This document shows, piece by piece, positions 17,572 to 25,483 of a stretch of DNA of 64,000 nucleotides. The notes under the pieces were generated by a model that searched no databases, was not told where the DNA came from, and worked only from the letters and a program-made list of their open reading frames with translations. Within the stretch, counting starts at the first letter, position 1. Every line of letters starts with the position of its first letter. The DNA is from Microterricola pindariensis (GTDB lineage Bacteria; Actinomycetota; Actinomycetes; Actinomycetales; Microbacteriaceae): positions 1 to 64,000 of the forward strand of contig NZ_MPZN01000010.1 of NCBI RefSeq assembly GCF_002936985.1, given 5' to 3'. The position numbers were made by a program, and so were the translations under genes.

Positions 17572-18884
17572 GCACCAACGAGAACCTCTTCGAGCGCGCC
17601 CAGGCCGCCATCCCCGGCGGCGTGAACTCGCCGGTGCGCGCCTTCCGCTCCGTCGGGGGCACGCCGCTGTTCCTCGTCGAGGCCTCCGGGGCGTACGTCA
17701 CCGACACGGCCGGCCGCCGCTACGTGGACCTCGTCGCCAGCTGGGGCCCCGCCATCCTCGGCCACGCCCACCCGCAGGTTGTCAAGGTGGTGCAGGACGC
17801 GGCAGCCCGCGGCCTCTCCTTCGGCGCCAGCACGCCGGCCGAGACCGAGCTGGCCGAGCTGATCGCCGAGCGCGTCGCCCCCGTCGAGAAGGTGCGCCTG
17901 GTCTCGACCGGCACCGAGGCGACGATGACCGCGATCCGCCTCGCCCGTGGATTCACCGGCCGCGAGCTGTTGGTGAAGTTCGCCGGGCACTACCACGGCC
18001 ACTCCGACGGCCTGCTGGCCGCAGCCGGATCCGGCCTCGCCACGCTCGCGCTGCCGGGCTCCGCCGGGGTGACCGCCGCGACGGCGGCGCAGACGCTCGT
18101 GTTGCCCTACAACGACCTCGACGCCGTGCGCGCCGCATTCGCCGAGCACGGCGACAACATCGCGGCCGTCATCACCGAGGCCGCCGCCGCCAACATGGGC
18201 GTCGTCGCGCCCGACCCCGGCTTCAACGCGGCCCTCGCCGACATCGTGCACTCCCACGGCGCGCTGCTGATCATGGACGAGGTGCTCACCGGCTTCCGCG
18301 TCGGCTCGGCCGGCTACTGGGGCCTGGAGAATGCGCACGGCCAGAGCTACGCGCCGGACCTCTTCACCTTCGGCAAGGTCATCGGCGGCGGCCTCCCCGT
18401 CGCCGCGCTCGGTGGCCGCGCCGAGGTGATGGACTACCTCGCCCCCCTCGGCCCGGTCTACCAAGCCGGCACGCTCTCCGGCAACCCGGTCGCTGTGGCC
18501 GCCGGTCTGGAGACCCTGCGCCTGGCCGACGACGCGCTCTACGCCCGGCTCAACGCGAGCGCGCTGCTCATCTCCGAGGCCGTCTCGGCCGCACTCACCG
18601 CGGAGGGCGTCGCCCACCACGTGCAGCGGGCGGGCAACCTGTTCAGCTTCGTGTTCGGCGAGCACCTGGTATCCGGCGCCCGCTCCTACGCGGAGGTGCT
18701 CACCCAGGAGGCGTACCGCTACCCGGCGTTCTTCCAGTCGATGCTGGCCAGCGGCATCTCGCTGCCGCCGTCGGTGTTCGAGGCCTGGTTTGTCACGGCT
18801 GCGCACGACGACACCGTGATCGCGCGCATCCGCGAGGCGCTGCCGGATGCGGCCAAGGCGGCGGCCGCCGCACAGCCGGAGTAG
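17568..18884 (+). CDS. hemL: Glutamate-1-semialdehyde 2,1-aminomutase
   Basis: This PLP enzyme converts the HemA product into 5-aminolevulinate. The N-terminal [13 protein letters not shown] and the PLP lysine in [16 protein letters not shown] are diagnostic, and the 438-residue length is normal. The ATG overlaps the hemB stop. It is the last gene of the run from idi and is followed by a clear hairpin terminator. Confidence 0.96.
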   Translation: MSTNENLFERAQAAIPGGVNSPVRAFRSVGGTPLFLVEASGAYVTDTAGRRYVDLVASWGPAILGHAHPQVVKVVQDAAARGLSFGASTPAETELAELIAERVAPVEKVRLVSTGTEATMTAIRLARGFTGRELLVKFAGHYHGHSDGLLAAAGSGLATLALPGSAGVTAATAAQTLVLPYNDLDAVRAAFAEHGDNIAAVITEAAAANMGVVAPDPGFNAALADIVHSHGALLIMDEVLTGFRVGSAGYWGLENAHGQSYAPDLFTFGKVIGGGLPVAALGGRAEVMDYLAPLGPVYQAGTLSGNPVAVAAGLETLRLADDALYARLNASALLISEAVSAALTAEGVAHHVQRAGNLFSFVFGEHLVSGARSYAEVLTQEAYRYPAFFQSMLASGISLPPSVFEAWFVTAAHDDTVIARIREALPDAAKAAAAAQPE

Positions 18885-18903
18885 CCTCGGAGCCGATCAG
18901 CAG

Positions 18904-18936
18904 GGGCGGCGCCCGACGGCGCCGCCCGTCAGTTTT
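18904..18936 (+). terminator. Strong intrinsic terminator after hemL
   Basis: GGGCGGCGCC (18904-18913) pairs perfectly with GGCGCCGCCC (18918-18927) around a CGAC loop and is followed by GTCAGTTTT. It closes the idi-to-hemL operon. Confidence 0.88.
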
Positions 18937-19025
18937 GCTGAACGGCGCTGCCACACAGTGCATCGTCACCGCATTGTGAGGTTTCGCACAAGGCGAATGT
19001 CGGTAGCTCTTGGCAGACTAGGGGC

Positions 19026-19652
19026 ATGGCTTCATTGCGTGTGCACCCCGACCGGCTTGAGATTCAACTCACCCCCGCCGAGAAGGCGCTTGCGCTGCGC
19101 CGGGAAGAGATCTCGGTCCCGCGGTCGGCCATCCGCTCTGTCACAATCACCGATGACCCGTGGATCTGGATCCGCGGGATTCGGGCGCCCGGTTCGCTCG
19201 TTCCGCTGGTGCTCGCCGTCGGCACCTGGAAGTTCCACGGTGGCAAGGATTTCCTCGTCATCAAGAACAAGCGCCAGGCCGTCATCATTGATATTGCCGA
19301 TGGGGAATATGCCCGCCACATCGTCAGCACCAACCACGCCGCGGAGCTGGTGCGGGCCCTGAACGTGAGCCCCGGCGACGCCGAGACCGCTGCCCTGGCC
19401 GCGGCCGCCGCGCAGGCGGCAGCCGGCGCGGGCGCCGAGGGGGCTGCGCCCGCGAAAGACCCGAAGGCCCGCGCCGTGCGGCTGCCGCGCCTCACCCGCG
19501 CTGCCAAGGCGAAGGCCCCCAACGCGCAGAACGCTGACGCGCAGAACGCTGACGCGCAGAGCGCTGACCCGGCGAGTTCCGAGCCTGCGGGCACCGAGGC
19601 CGCGGATGCCGACGCGAAGAGCGCGGTGGCCGACGGCACCGAGAACTCATAA
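19026..19652 (+). CDS. Conserved hypothetical protein with PH-like N-terminal domain
   Basis: The 208-residue protein is not assigned to a named family. Residues 1-115 form a beta-rich domain (IQLTPAEKALALRREEISVPRSAIRSV, WKFHGGKDFLVI, AVIIDIADGEYARHIVST) that resembles bacterial PH-like domains seen in actinobacteria. Residues from about 120 onward are Ala-rich and disordered, with an N-A-D-A-Q repeat from three 15-bp DNA units. The same ACTAGGGGC string precedes its ATG and that of hemQ. No operon partner is evident. Confidence 0.78.
   Translation: MASLRVHPDRLEIQLTPAEKALALRREEISVPRSAIRSVTITDDPWIWIRGIRAPGSLVPLVLAVGTWKFHGGKDFLVIKNKRQAVIIDIADGEYARHIVSTNHAAELVRALNVSPGDAETAALAAAAAQAAAGAGAEGAAPAKDPKARAVRLPRLTRAAKAKAPNAQNADAQNADAQSADPASSEPAGTEAADADAKSAVADGTENS
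19521..19565 (+). repeat. Three tandem 15-bp coding repeats
   Basis: The unit GACGCGCAGAACGCT (first copy starts AAC) is repeated at 19521, 19536 and 19551 in the disordered tail of the hypothetical protein. Confidence 0.88.
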
Positions 19653-19679
19653 CTGGTCGAACCGGTTACGACCGGGTTC

Positions 19680-19997
19680 TCACAGCCACTCCACCTGCAC
19701 CGGCACGCCGAGGTGGCGGCCGTACGCGATCGCCGGCCGTGCGCCCGCGGCGCGCTCTGAAGCCGATATCGACCGCAGGCGGTCGATCGCGACCGTCGCG
19801 TCGCGAGTCCGCAGCACGTGCTTCCAGTGCGCGGCCATGATGCCGTCGATCAGCACGGTGTGCAGCAGCGTGCCGCCGGTGAACTCATATTCCGATAACT
19901 GCATGAGCGTCTTGCTGGGCGTGTACGACATCACGTACTCGCCGTATCCCTGCACGAGATCGACCCGCCGCGGAAGCGTGCTCTCGCCTGCCGGCAC
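19680..19997 (-). pseudogene. C-terminal remnant of a winged-helix DNA-binding/DNA glycosylase-like gene (YcaQ/AlkZ family, HTH_42)
   Basis: About 105 residues remain. The segments RRVDLVQGYGEYVMSYTPSK and TVLIDGIMAAHWKH match the C-terminal part of the HTH_42 family, whose members have about 350-400 residues. The N-terminal two thirds are missing, because the reading frame meets the 3' end of the neighbouring MDR gene at 20010. A GTG could serve as a start, but a complete protein is not encoded. It is best read as a truncated gene. Confidence 0.75.
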
Positions 19998-20009
19998 GCC
20001 GGCCGGACC

Positions 20010-21059
20010 CTACGCGCGGACGTTGACGACGGTGCGCCCGCGCACGGTGCCGGCGAGGATCGCGTCCGCCGTCTCCGGAACGGCTGCAAGGCCGATCTCG
20101 GTGCTGAGCTCGTCAAGCAGCTCGAAGCGCGTCTCGGCGGCCAGCCGCATCCAGGCCGCCTCGCGCAAGGCGAGCGGGGCGTCGACCGAGTTCACGCCGA
20201 GCAGGTTCACACCGCGCAGGATGAACGGCAGCACCGTGCTCGGCAGCTCGACGCCGGCGGCCAGGCCACAGCTGGTGACGGATCCGCCATAGCCGGTCTG
20301 GGCGATCACGTTGGCGAGGATCGTGCCGCCGACGGAGTCGATGGCGCCCGCCCAGCGGGTGCTCTGCATCGGGCGGCCGGGCTCGGAGAGCTCTGCCCGG
20401 TCGATGACGCTGCTCGCGCCGAGGCCACGGAGGTAGTCGGCCTCTGACTCCGCCCGGCCGGATGCCGCCGTCACGCTGTACCCGGCGCGGGCCAGCAGCA
20501 TGATGGCCACCGAGCCGACGCCGCCGGCGGCGCCGGTCACCAGGATCTCGCCGGAGCGCGGGCCGATGCCCTGCTTCTCCAGCGCCATCAGCGAGAGCAT
20601 CGCGGTGAAGCCGGCCGTTCCGATGGCGGCTGCCCGGCGGGCGCTGATCGCGCTGGGCAGGCGCACCAGGGAGTCCGGACTGACGAGGGCGCGCTCGCTG
20701 AGCCCGCCGTGCAGGCCCTCGCCGAGGCCGGCGCCATTCAGCACGACGCGCTCGCCCGCGGCCCAGCGCGCGTCGGGGCTGGAGCGCACCGTGCCGACGA
20801 CGTCGATGCCGGCGATCAGCGGGGTGCGCCGCACGACGCCCGGCCGGCCGGCGACGGCCAGGCCGTCCTTGTAGTTGACGCCCGAGTATTCGACGTCGAG
20901 GGCGACGCCGCTCTCGAGGGTGAGCGCGGCCGGGTGCTCGTCGCTGCCGGCGGTGAAGAAGCCCTCGTCGATGGTGCGCAGTGCGCCGCGCTGCCGGGGG
21001 CCCGTGCCCGCGGCGTCCGCCACGGAATCGACGACGATGGCCCGGAACTGATCGCTCAT
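20010..21059 (-). CDS. Acrylyl-CoA reductase/YhdH-type MDR oxidoreductase
   Basis: A 349-residue zinc-free medium-chain reductase. An early YSGVNYKDGLAVAGRPGVVRR, then PLIAGIDVVGTV, and the NADPH loop VTGAAGGVGSVAIMLLA are typical of the AcuI/YhdH group, which reduces acrylyl-CoA or quinone-like enones with NADPH. The substrate here is inferred from family only. A TAGGCT box ends 6 bases before the ATG, which suggests a leaderless mRNA. Its 3' end abuts the truncated winged-helix gene. Confidence 0.88.
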   Translation of the reverse strand: MSDQFRAIVVDSVADAAGTGPRQRGALRTIDEGFFTAGSDEHPAALTLESGVALDVEYSGVNYKDGLAVAGRPGVVRRTPLIAGIDVVGTVRSSPDARWAAGERVVLNGAGLGEGLHGGLSERALVSPDSLVRLPSAISARRAAAIGTAGFTAMLSLMALEKQGIGPRSGEILVTGAAGGVGSVAIMLLARAGYSVTAASGRAESEADYLRGLGASSVIDRAELSEPGRPMQSTRWAGAIDSVGGTILANVIAQTGYGGSVTSCGLAAGVELPSTVLPFILRGVNLLGVNSVDAPLALREAAWMRLAAETRFELLDELSTEIGLAAVPETADAILAGTVRGRTVVNVRA

Positions 21060-21065
21060 GCCCCC

Positions 21066-21071
21066 AGCCTA
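21066..21071 (-). promoter_or_regulatory. -10 box (TAGGCT), leaderless start of the MDR gene
   Basis: On the minus strand TAGGCT ends 6 bases before the ATG at 21059. Confidence 0.55.
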
Positions 21072-21112
21072 ATCAGCGGGGCCCGTTCGAGCCGGGGGCA
21101 TGGGCGATCCGA

Positions 21113-21940
21113 TCACGTGACGTCGCGGCGCCAGCTGGTGAAGTAGCCGGCGACGGTCGTGACGACGGCGATGGCCAGCAGCACGAGGCCGCCCTGCCAC
21201 CAGAACAGCGTCTCGGCGGAGCCGCCGGGCATGGCGACCGAGTAGAAGCTCGCGCCGACGAGGGAGTCGCTCGCCGCGCCGGGCAGGAAGCGCGCGATGT
21301 TGGCGGTGACCTCGTTGAAGGAGGAGACCAGGCGCAGCACCGGCTCGAGGAACTGGGTGAACGCGATCACGATGATCAGCGCAGCGACCTGGCTCGGCAC
21401 GAGCGCACCGAGCCCGACGCCGACCGCCGCCCAGAGCGCCATCGCCAGCACCCCGCGGCCGACCATCGCCCAGGTGTCTGAACTGTCGAGCGCCGTGTCG
21501 AGGTTGAAGGCACCGAGTGCCGCGGCCCCGAGGCCGACTGTCGATGCCCAGGCGATGACGCCGAACAGGGCGCCGACGAGCAGCATCGCGACGACCTTGG
21601 CGCTCAGCACGATGCCGCGCCGCGGGGTGGCCAGGAACGTCGGGGTGAGCGTCTGGTGCCGGAATTCGCCCGTGACGGCGAAGGCGCCGAGCAGCACAGG
21701 GAACACGTAGCCGATCGAGGAGGCCATGCTGTAGATCACGGCGTGCAGGTTCATCCCGGGCGGGAGTGGGCTGACACCGGCGGCCGAGGCGTCGCCGCCG
21801 GTGGCGGCCCAGCCGAACAGCGCGCCGAGCCCGCCGGCCATCACGCCGACGTAGAGGAACAGGACGAGCGCCAGGATCCACCAGAGGCGGGTGCTGAACA
21901 GCTTGAGGAACTCGGCCGAGAGGGCGCGGGTGAACGTCAT
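21113..21940 (-). CDS. ABC transporter permease (ABC-2 type)
   Basis: A 275-residue membrane protein with about six hydrophobic helices and an N-terminal FTRALSAEFLKLFSTRLWW entry helix, typical of ABC-2 exporters. A large extracytoplasmic loop follows the first helix. The ATG at 21940 overlaps the stop of the upstream ATPase gene (ATGA), and the conserved sequence starts there. Together they form a two-gene exporter of unknown substrate. Confidence 0.88.
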   Translation of the reverse strand: MTFTRALSAEFLKLFSTRLWWILALVLFLYVGVMAGGLGALFGWAATGGDASAAGVSPLPPGMNLHAVIYSMASSIGYVFPVLLGAFAVTGEFRHQTLTPTFLATPRRGIVLSAKVVAMLLVGALFGVIAWASTVGLGAAALGAFNLDTALDSSDTWAMVGRGVLAMALWAAVGVGLGALVPSQVAALIIVIAFTQFLEPVLRLVSSFNEVTANIARFLPGAASDSLVGASFYSVAMPGGSAETLFWWQGGLVLLAIAVVTTVAGYFTSWRRDVT

Positions 21941-22839
21941 CGCTCGCCACCTCCCGCGATCAAGCTGAGGAAGGAGTCTTCCAAGCCGGTCTCCTGTCGG
22001 TGCAGAACGCTGATCTCGACGCCGGCCGCGAACGCGACGTGTCCGATCTGGGCGGGGTCGGATGCCGCCACGAGCAGCCCGGCCCGGGCCGGGGCGTGGC
22101 TGAGGCCGGCCGCCGTGAGCGCGGCGGCGAGTGCCTCGGGGGTGGGGGAGTTGACGATGACGTGCGGGGTGGCCTCGGTGTCGAGGCTGGAGAGCGGACC
22201 GCGGTGCACGAGCTGGCCCCTGGCGATGATGACGACGTCGTCGACGCTCTGCTGCACCTCGCTGAGCAGGTGCGAGCTCACCAGCACGGTGCGGCCCTCG
22301 GCCGCCAGCTCGCGCAGGAACAGCCGGATCCACTTGATGCCCTCAGGGTCCAGGCCGTTGATCGGCTCGTCCAACACGAGCACGCCCGGGTCGCCGAGCA
22401 GGGTGCCAGCCAGGCCGAGGCGCTGGCGCATGCCAAGCGAGTAGCCGCCGACGCGGCGATCGGCGTATTCGCTGAGCCCGACCTTGCCGAGCACGATGTC
22501 GACCCTGGCCTTGTCGAGGCCGGCCGCGGCGGCGTAGACGCCGAGGTGGTTGCGGGCGGTGCGCCCCGGGTGAAAGCTGGCCGCCTCGAGGGCCGCGCCG
22601 ACCGCGGTGAGCGGGTTCGGCAGCTGGCGGTAGGGAACTCCGCCGAAGGTGGCAGTTCCGCTGGTGGGTCGCACGAGGCCGAGCAGCATGCGCAGGCTCG
22701 TGGTCTTGCCTGCGCCGTTCGGGCCGAGGAAGCCGGTGACCCGGCCCGGCTCCACGGTGAAGGAGAGGTCGTTGACGGCGTTGACGGCGCCGAAGCGCTT
22801 CGTCACCCCGGCGAACTCGATGGGCACTCCGATGGGCAT
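21937..22839 (-). CDS. ABC transporter ATP-binding protein (DrrA/CcmA-like)
   Basis: A 300-residue ATPase. Walker A is GPNGAGKTTS, the signature is YSLGMRQRLGLA, and Walker B with switch is VLVLDEPINGLDPEG followed by SSHLLSEV. The C-terminal extension of about 80 residues is usual in exporter ATPases of the drug or antibiotic resistance type. AGAGGA precedes the ATG. It drives the permease encoded directly downstream. Confidence 0.92.
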   Translation of the reverse strand: MPIGVPIEFAGVTKRFGAVNAVNDLSFTVEPGRVTGFLGPNGAGKTTSLRMLLGLVRPTSGTATFGGVPYRQLPNPLTAVGAALEAASFHPGRTARNHLGVYAAAAGLDKARVDIVLGKVGLSEYADRRVGGYSLGMRQRLGLAGTLLGDPGVLVLDEPINGLDPEGIKWIRLFLRELAAEGRTVLVSSHLLSEVQQSVDDVVIIARGQLVHRGPLSSLDTEATPHVIVNSPTPEALAAALTAAGLSHAPARAGLLVAASDPAQIGHVAFAAGVEISVLHRQETGLEDSFLSLIAGGGER

Positions 22840-22880
22840 GGAATCCTCTCTGCTGTGTGCTCGGCAGGGATCCCCGCCAC

Positions 22881-22900
22881 GCCCTCACCCTATTGAGGGC
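22881..22900. terminator. Hairpin between panD and the ABC exporter
   Basis: GCCCTCA (22881-22887) pairs exactly with TGAGGGC (22894-22900). It lies downstream of panD on the minus strand and could end its transcript. No T-run follows. Confidence 0.4.
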
Positions 22901-22951
22901 GCAGCCTCTGCCGCATCCGCCGCGTGGGGGATTCTGTGCCCGTCGAACGGG

Positions 22952-23359
22952 CTACGCGTGCGGCGGGCGCTGCAGCCCGGCCACGACCGACTCCGCGGCA
23001 TCCGTGCCCAGATGGATGATCTCGTTGGCTGCGCCGACGTGCACGACGCGCGGGGTGAACGCGATGGCCTCGTCGCTCGGCATGAGGCCGTAGGCGATGA
23101 TGATGACCACATCGCCCGGGTGCACGAGGTGCGCGGCCGCGCCGTTGATGCCGACCACGCCGCTGCCGCGCTCGCCGGCGATCGTGTACGTCTCGAGGCG
23201 GGCGCCGTTCGTGACGTCGACGACGGCGACCTGCTCGCCGGGCAGGATGCCGGCCGCCTCGAGCAGATCGCGGTCGATCGTGATCGAGCCGACATAGTCG
23301 AGGTCTGCGTGGGTGACGGTCGCGCGGTGGATCTTGCCGCTGAGCATGGTTCTAAGCAC
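22952..23359 (-). CDS. panD: Aspartate 1-decarboxylase
   Basis: PanD makes beta-alanine for pantothenate and CoA. The GTG at 23359 gives a 135-residue protein beginning V-L-R-T-M-L, which places the self-cleavage pair at Gly24-Ser25 in DYVGSITID, exactly as in known Pan[14 protein letters not shown] is also conserved. A later ATG at 23347 would shift this numbering. A TAGGCT box lies 8 bases before the GTG. No panB or panC is in the window. Confidence 0.93.
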   Translation of the reverse strand: MLRTMLSGKIHRATVTHADLDYVGSITIDRDLLEAAGILPGEQVAVVDVTNGARLETYTIAGERGSGVVGINGAAAHLVHPGDVVIIIAYGLMPSDEAIAFTPRVVHVGAANEIIHLGTDAAESVVAGLQRPPHA

Positions 23360-23417
23360 GAGAATCCAGCCTACTCGCGCTCCGCAGCGGGCGTCCGCGC
23401 GGCGGCGGGCGCTGGGG

Positions 23418-24209
23418 CTAGTTGAGGGCGCGGGTGTCGGCCGGGATCTCGCCGCCGGCGTAGAGGGCGCCCGCGACATCCTGCAGCGCGGTCAGGGCGA
23501 CGCGCTGCACGTACGGCCCGTAGGAGACGCGGGCGACGCCCAGCTCGGCCAGGCGGGCGGGGGAGGGCAGCAGCGGCAGCCCGATCACGCTGAGGCGGCG
23601 CACCCCGAAGGCCTCGACGAGCTCTGCGACGACGTCCTCGCCGAAGTTTCCCGGCACGAAGACACAGGCGGCGCCGGCGTCCAAGTAGGCGCGACCGCGC
23701 TCGATGGCGTCAGCGACGATGGCCCCGAGCGGGCGGTCGCCGCCGCGCAGGAACGCGTCGGTGCGCGCGTTCAGCACGAACGGGACGCCCTCGGCCGCGC
23801 CGGCGGCGACCACGGCGGCCATGGTCGCGGCGGACTCGGCGAGGGGCTTCAGCTCGTCCTCGATGTTCGCGCCGACGACGCCGAGGGCGATCGCGCGGCG
23901 GGTGGTGTCACCGGCGTCGCCGTAGCCGGCCTCGAGGTCGGCGGTCACCGGCAGCTCGGTGCTCGCCGCGATGCGGCCGACCATGTCCAGCATGAGCTCG
24001 CGGGGGATGGCCTCGCCGTCCGGGTAGCCGAAGCTCGCCGCGATCGAGTGGCTCGCGGTGGCCAGGGCGCGGGTCTCCGGCAGGGCCGCGACGGCGCGGG
24101 CGCTCACCACGTCCCAGACGTTGACGAGCTGCAGCAGCTCCGGTGTCTCGTGCAGGCGGAGGAGGTCGGTGGCGCGGGCGGCGGTGGCGGCGGTGTCGAT
24201 GTCGGTCAT
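23418..24209 (-). CDS. Isocitrate lyase/PEP mutase family protein
   Basis: A 263-residue TIM-barrel protein of the PEP mutase/ICL superfamily. The substrate and Mg sites are seen in [37 protein letters not shown] and [10 protein letters not shown]. It lacks the KRCGH loop of true methylisocitrate lyase (compare prpB at 38560), so the reaction is uncertain. Members include oxaloacetate decarboxylase-like and phosphonate enzymes. The ATG at 24209 follows a TACGGT box by 7 bases, which suggests a leaderless start. Confidence 0.85.
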   Translation of the reverse strand: MTDIDTAATAARATDLLRLHETPELLQLVNVWDVVSARAVAALPETRALATASHSIAASFGYPDGEAIPRELMLDMVGRIAASTELPVTADLEAGYGDAGDTTRRAIALGVVGANIEDELKPLAESAATMAAVVAAGAAEGVPFVLNARTDAFLRGGDRPLGAIVADAIERGRAYLDAGAACVFVPGNFGEDVVAELVEAFGVRRLSVIGLPLLPSPARLAELGVARVSYGPYVQRVALTALQDVAGALYAGGEIPADTRALN

Positions 24210-24216
24210 GCCCCTC

Positions 24217-24222
24217 ACCGTA
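24217..24222 (-). promoter_or_regulatory. -10 box (TACGGT) of the PEP-mutase-like gene
   Basis: On the minus strand TACGGT ends 7 bases before the ATG at 24209. Confidence 0.5.
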
Positions 24223-24361
24223 GCCGCGGCACCCGCCGCGCGGTCGGCGGGAAACGGACCTCACCGTCGCCGGCCGAGGCGAAGCCGCGCAGCTCGGCGC
24301 TCCGGCGGCGTAGGGTAAAAGGCAGGGAAGGAGCCGAGTCGGTTCGACAGTCGTTGGAGAG

Positions 24362-24380
24362 TTAGGTTAGCCTATCCAAT
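24362..24380. promoter_or_regulatory. DtxR/IdeR iron box before the siderophore importer
   Basis: TTAGGTTAGCCTATCCAAT matches the 19-bp DtxR/IdeR consensus (TTAGGTTAGGCTAACCTAA) at 15 positions, with the first nine exact. It lies 114 bases upstream of the binding-protein gene. Iron-loaded repressor would shut the operon. The 275-bp gap 24219-24494 holds no other clear feature. Confidence 0.82.
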
Positions 24381-24494
24381 GTTGTCTCGGATTGCCTGGC
24401 GACGGCTTCGGCCCGCTCCTGGTTCACCCGCCCCGCGGCACGTCGGCGTTGCGCACTGCAGCCGCCAGGAACCCCACCGCATTGGAGCACCCTC

Positions 24495-25463
24495 ATGACG
24501 CACGCCCAGATTCGACCTCTTGGCGCCCTCGCGCTCGCCGCGGCCGGCGCTCTGCTCTTCGCCGGCTGCGCCAGCCCGCAGGGCGAGGCCGGGACGCCTC
24601 CGCAGGCAACCGAGAAGGCTGCGAGCGAGATCACGGTCACGCACGCGCAGGGCGAGACCGTCGTCCCGGTCAACCCGCAGACCGTTCTCGTGCTCGACTT
24701 CGGCGTTCTCGACACCCTCGACGCCCTCGATGTCGATGTTGCCGGCGTGCCCAAGCAGAACCTGCCGAAGTACCTCACGAGCTACGCGAGCGACGACTAC
24801 GTTGACCTCGGCTCGCTCAAGGAGCCCAACTACGAGGCCGTCAACGCCGCCGCCCCCGATCTCATCATCGTCGCGCAGCGCTCGGCATCCGCCCTTCCCG
24901 AGCTCAGCGCCATCGCGCCGACCATCGACCTCACCACCGACCCGGCCGACTACCTCGAGAGCTTCCGCGCCAACGCCGAGACGCTGGGCGAGATCTTCGA
25001 GAAGCAGGACGAGGTCGACACCGCCTTCGCGGCCATCGACGAGAAGATCGCCGCCGTGCAGAAGCTGACCCCGGATGCCGGGACCGGCCTCATCGTCATG
25101 ACCAACGCCGGTGAGGTCACCGCCTTCGGCCCCGGCTCGCGCTTCGGCTGGCTGCACACCGAACTCGGCCTCACGGCCGCCGTGCCCGACGTCGACGCCT
25201 CCACGCACGGCGACCCGATCTCGTTCGAGTTCATCCGCGAGGCCAACCCCGACTGGCTCTTCGTCGTCGACCGCGATGTCGCCGTCGGCGAGTCCGGCGG
25301 AGCCGCGGCGCTCACCGTGCTCGACAACGAGGTTGTCTCCGGCACGACCGCATGGCAGCAGGACCAGGTTGTGCAGCTCGACGGCACCGCCTGGTACATC
25401 GTGATCTCCGGCCTCACCGCCATCAACACGATGATCGACGAGGTTGCCGACGCGCTGGCCTAG
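24495..25463 (+). CDS. Siderophore ABC transporter substrate-binding lipoprotein
   Basis: A 322-residue lipoprotein that captures ferric siderophore outside the membrane. The signal peptide ends in a lipobox LFAGC with Cys25. The rest follows the FecB/CeuE/YclQ pattern, with a fixed KEPNYEAVNAAAPDLIIVAQR segment and a long central helix. It is the first gene of a four-gene importer under an iron box. The YclQ/FatB-like order (binding protein, two permeases, ATPase) suggests a catecholate-type ligand, but that is inference. Confidence 0.92.
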   Translation: MTHAQIRPLGALALAAAGALLFAGCASPQGEAGTPPQATEKAASEITVTHAQGETVVPVNPQTVLVLDFGVLDTLDALDVDVAGVPKQNLPKYLTSYASDDYVDLGSLKEPNYEAVNAAAPDLIIVAQRSASALPELSAIAPTIDLTTDPADYLESFRANAETLGEIFEKQDEVDTAFAAIDEKIAAVQKLTPDAGTGLIVMTNAGEVTAFGPGSRFGWLHTELGLTAAVPDVDASTHGDPISFEFIREANPDWLFVVDRDVAVGESGGAAALTVLDNEVVSGTTAWQQDQVVQLDGTAWYIVISGLTAINTMIDEVADALA

Positions 25464-25483
25464 GCCGTCGCTCTCCCCGCATC

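Noticed and set aside
23345-23347. ATG as panD start
   Set aside because: It would place the Gly-Ser cleavage site at residues 20-21 and drop the conserved V/M-L-R-T start. The GTG at 23359 restores position 24-25.
23418-24209. Second prpB (methylisocitrate lyase)
   Set aside because: The KRCGH catalytic loop is missing, so only the superfamily can be claimed.
24219-24494. Riboswitch or tRNA in the leader of the siderophore operon
   Set aside because: I saw no tRNA cloverleaf and no conserved riboswitch core. The iron box explains the control.
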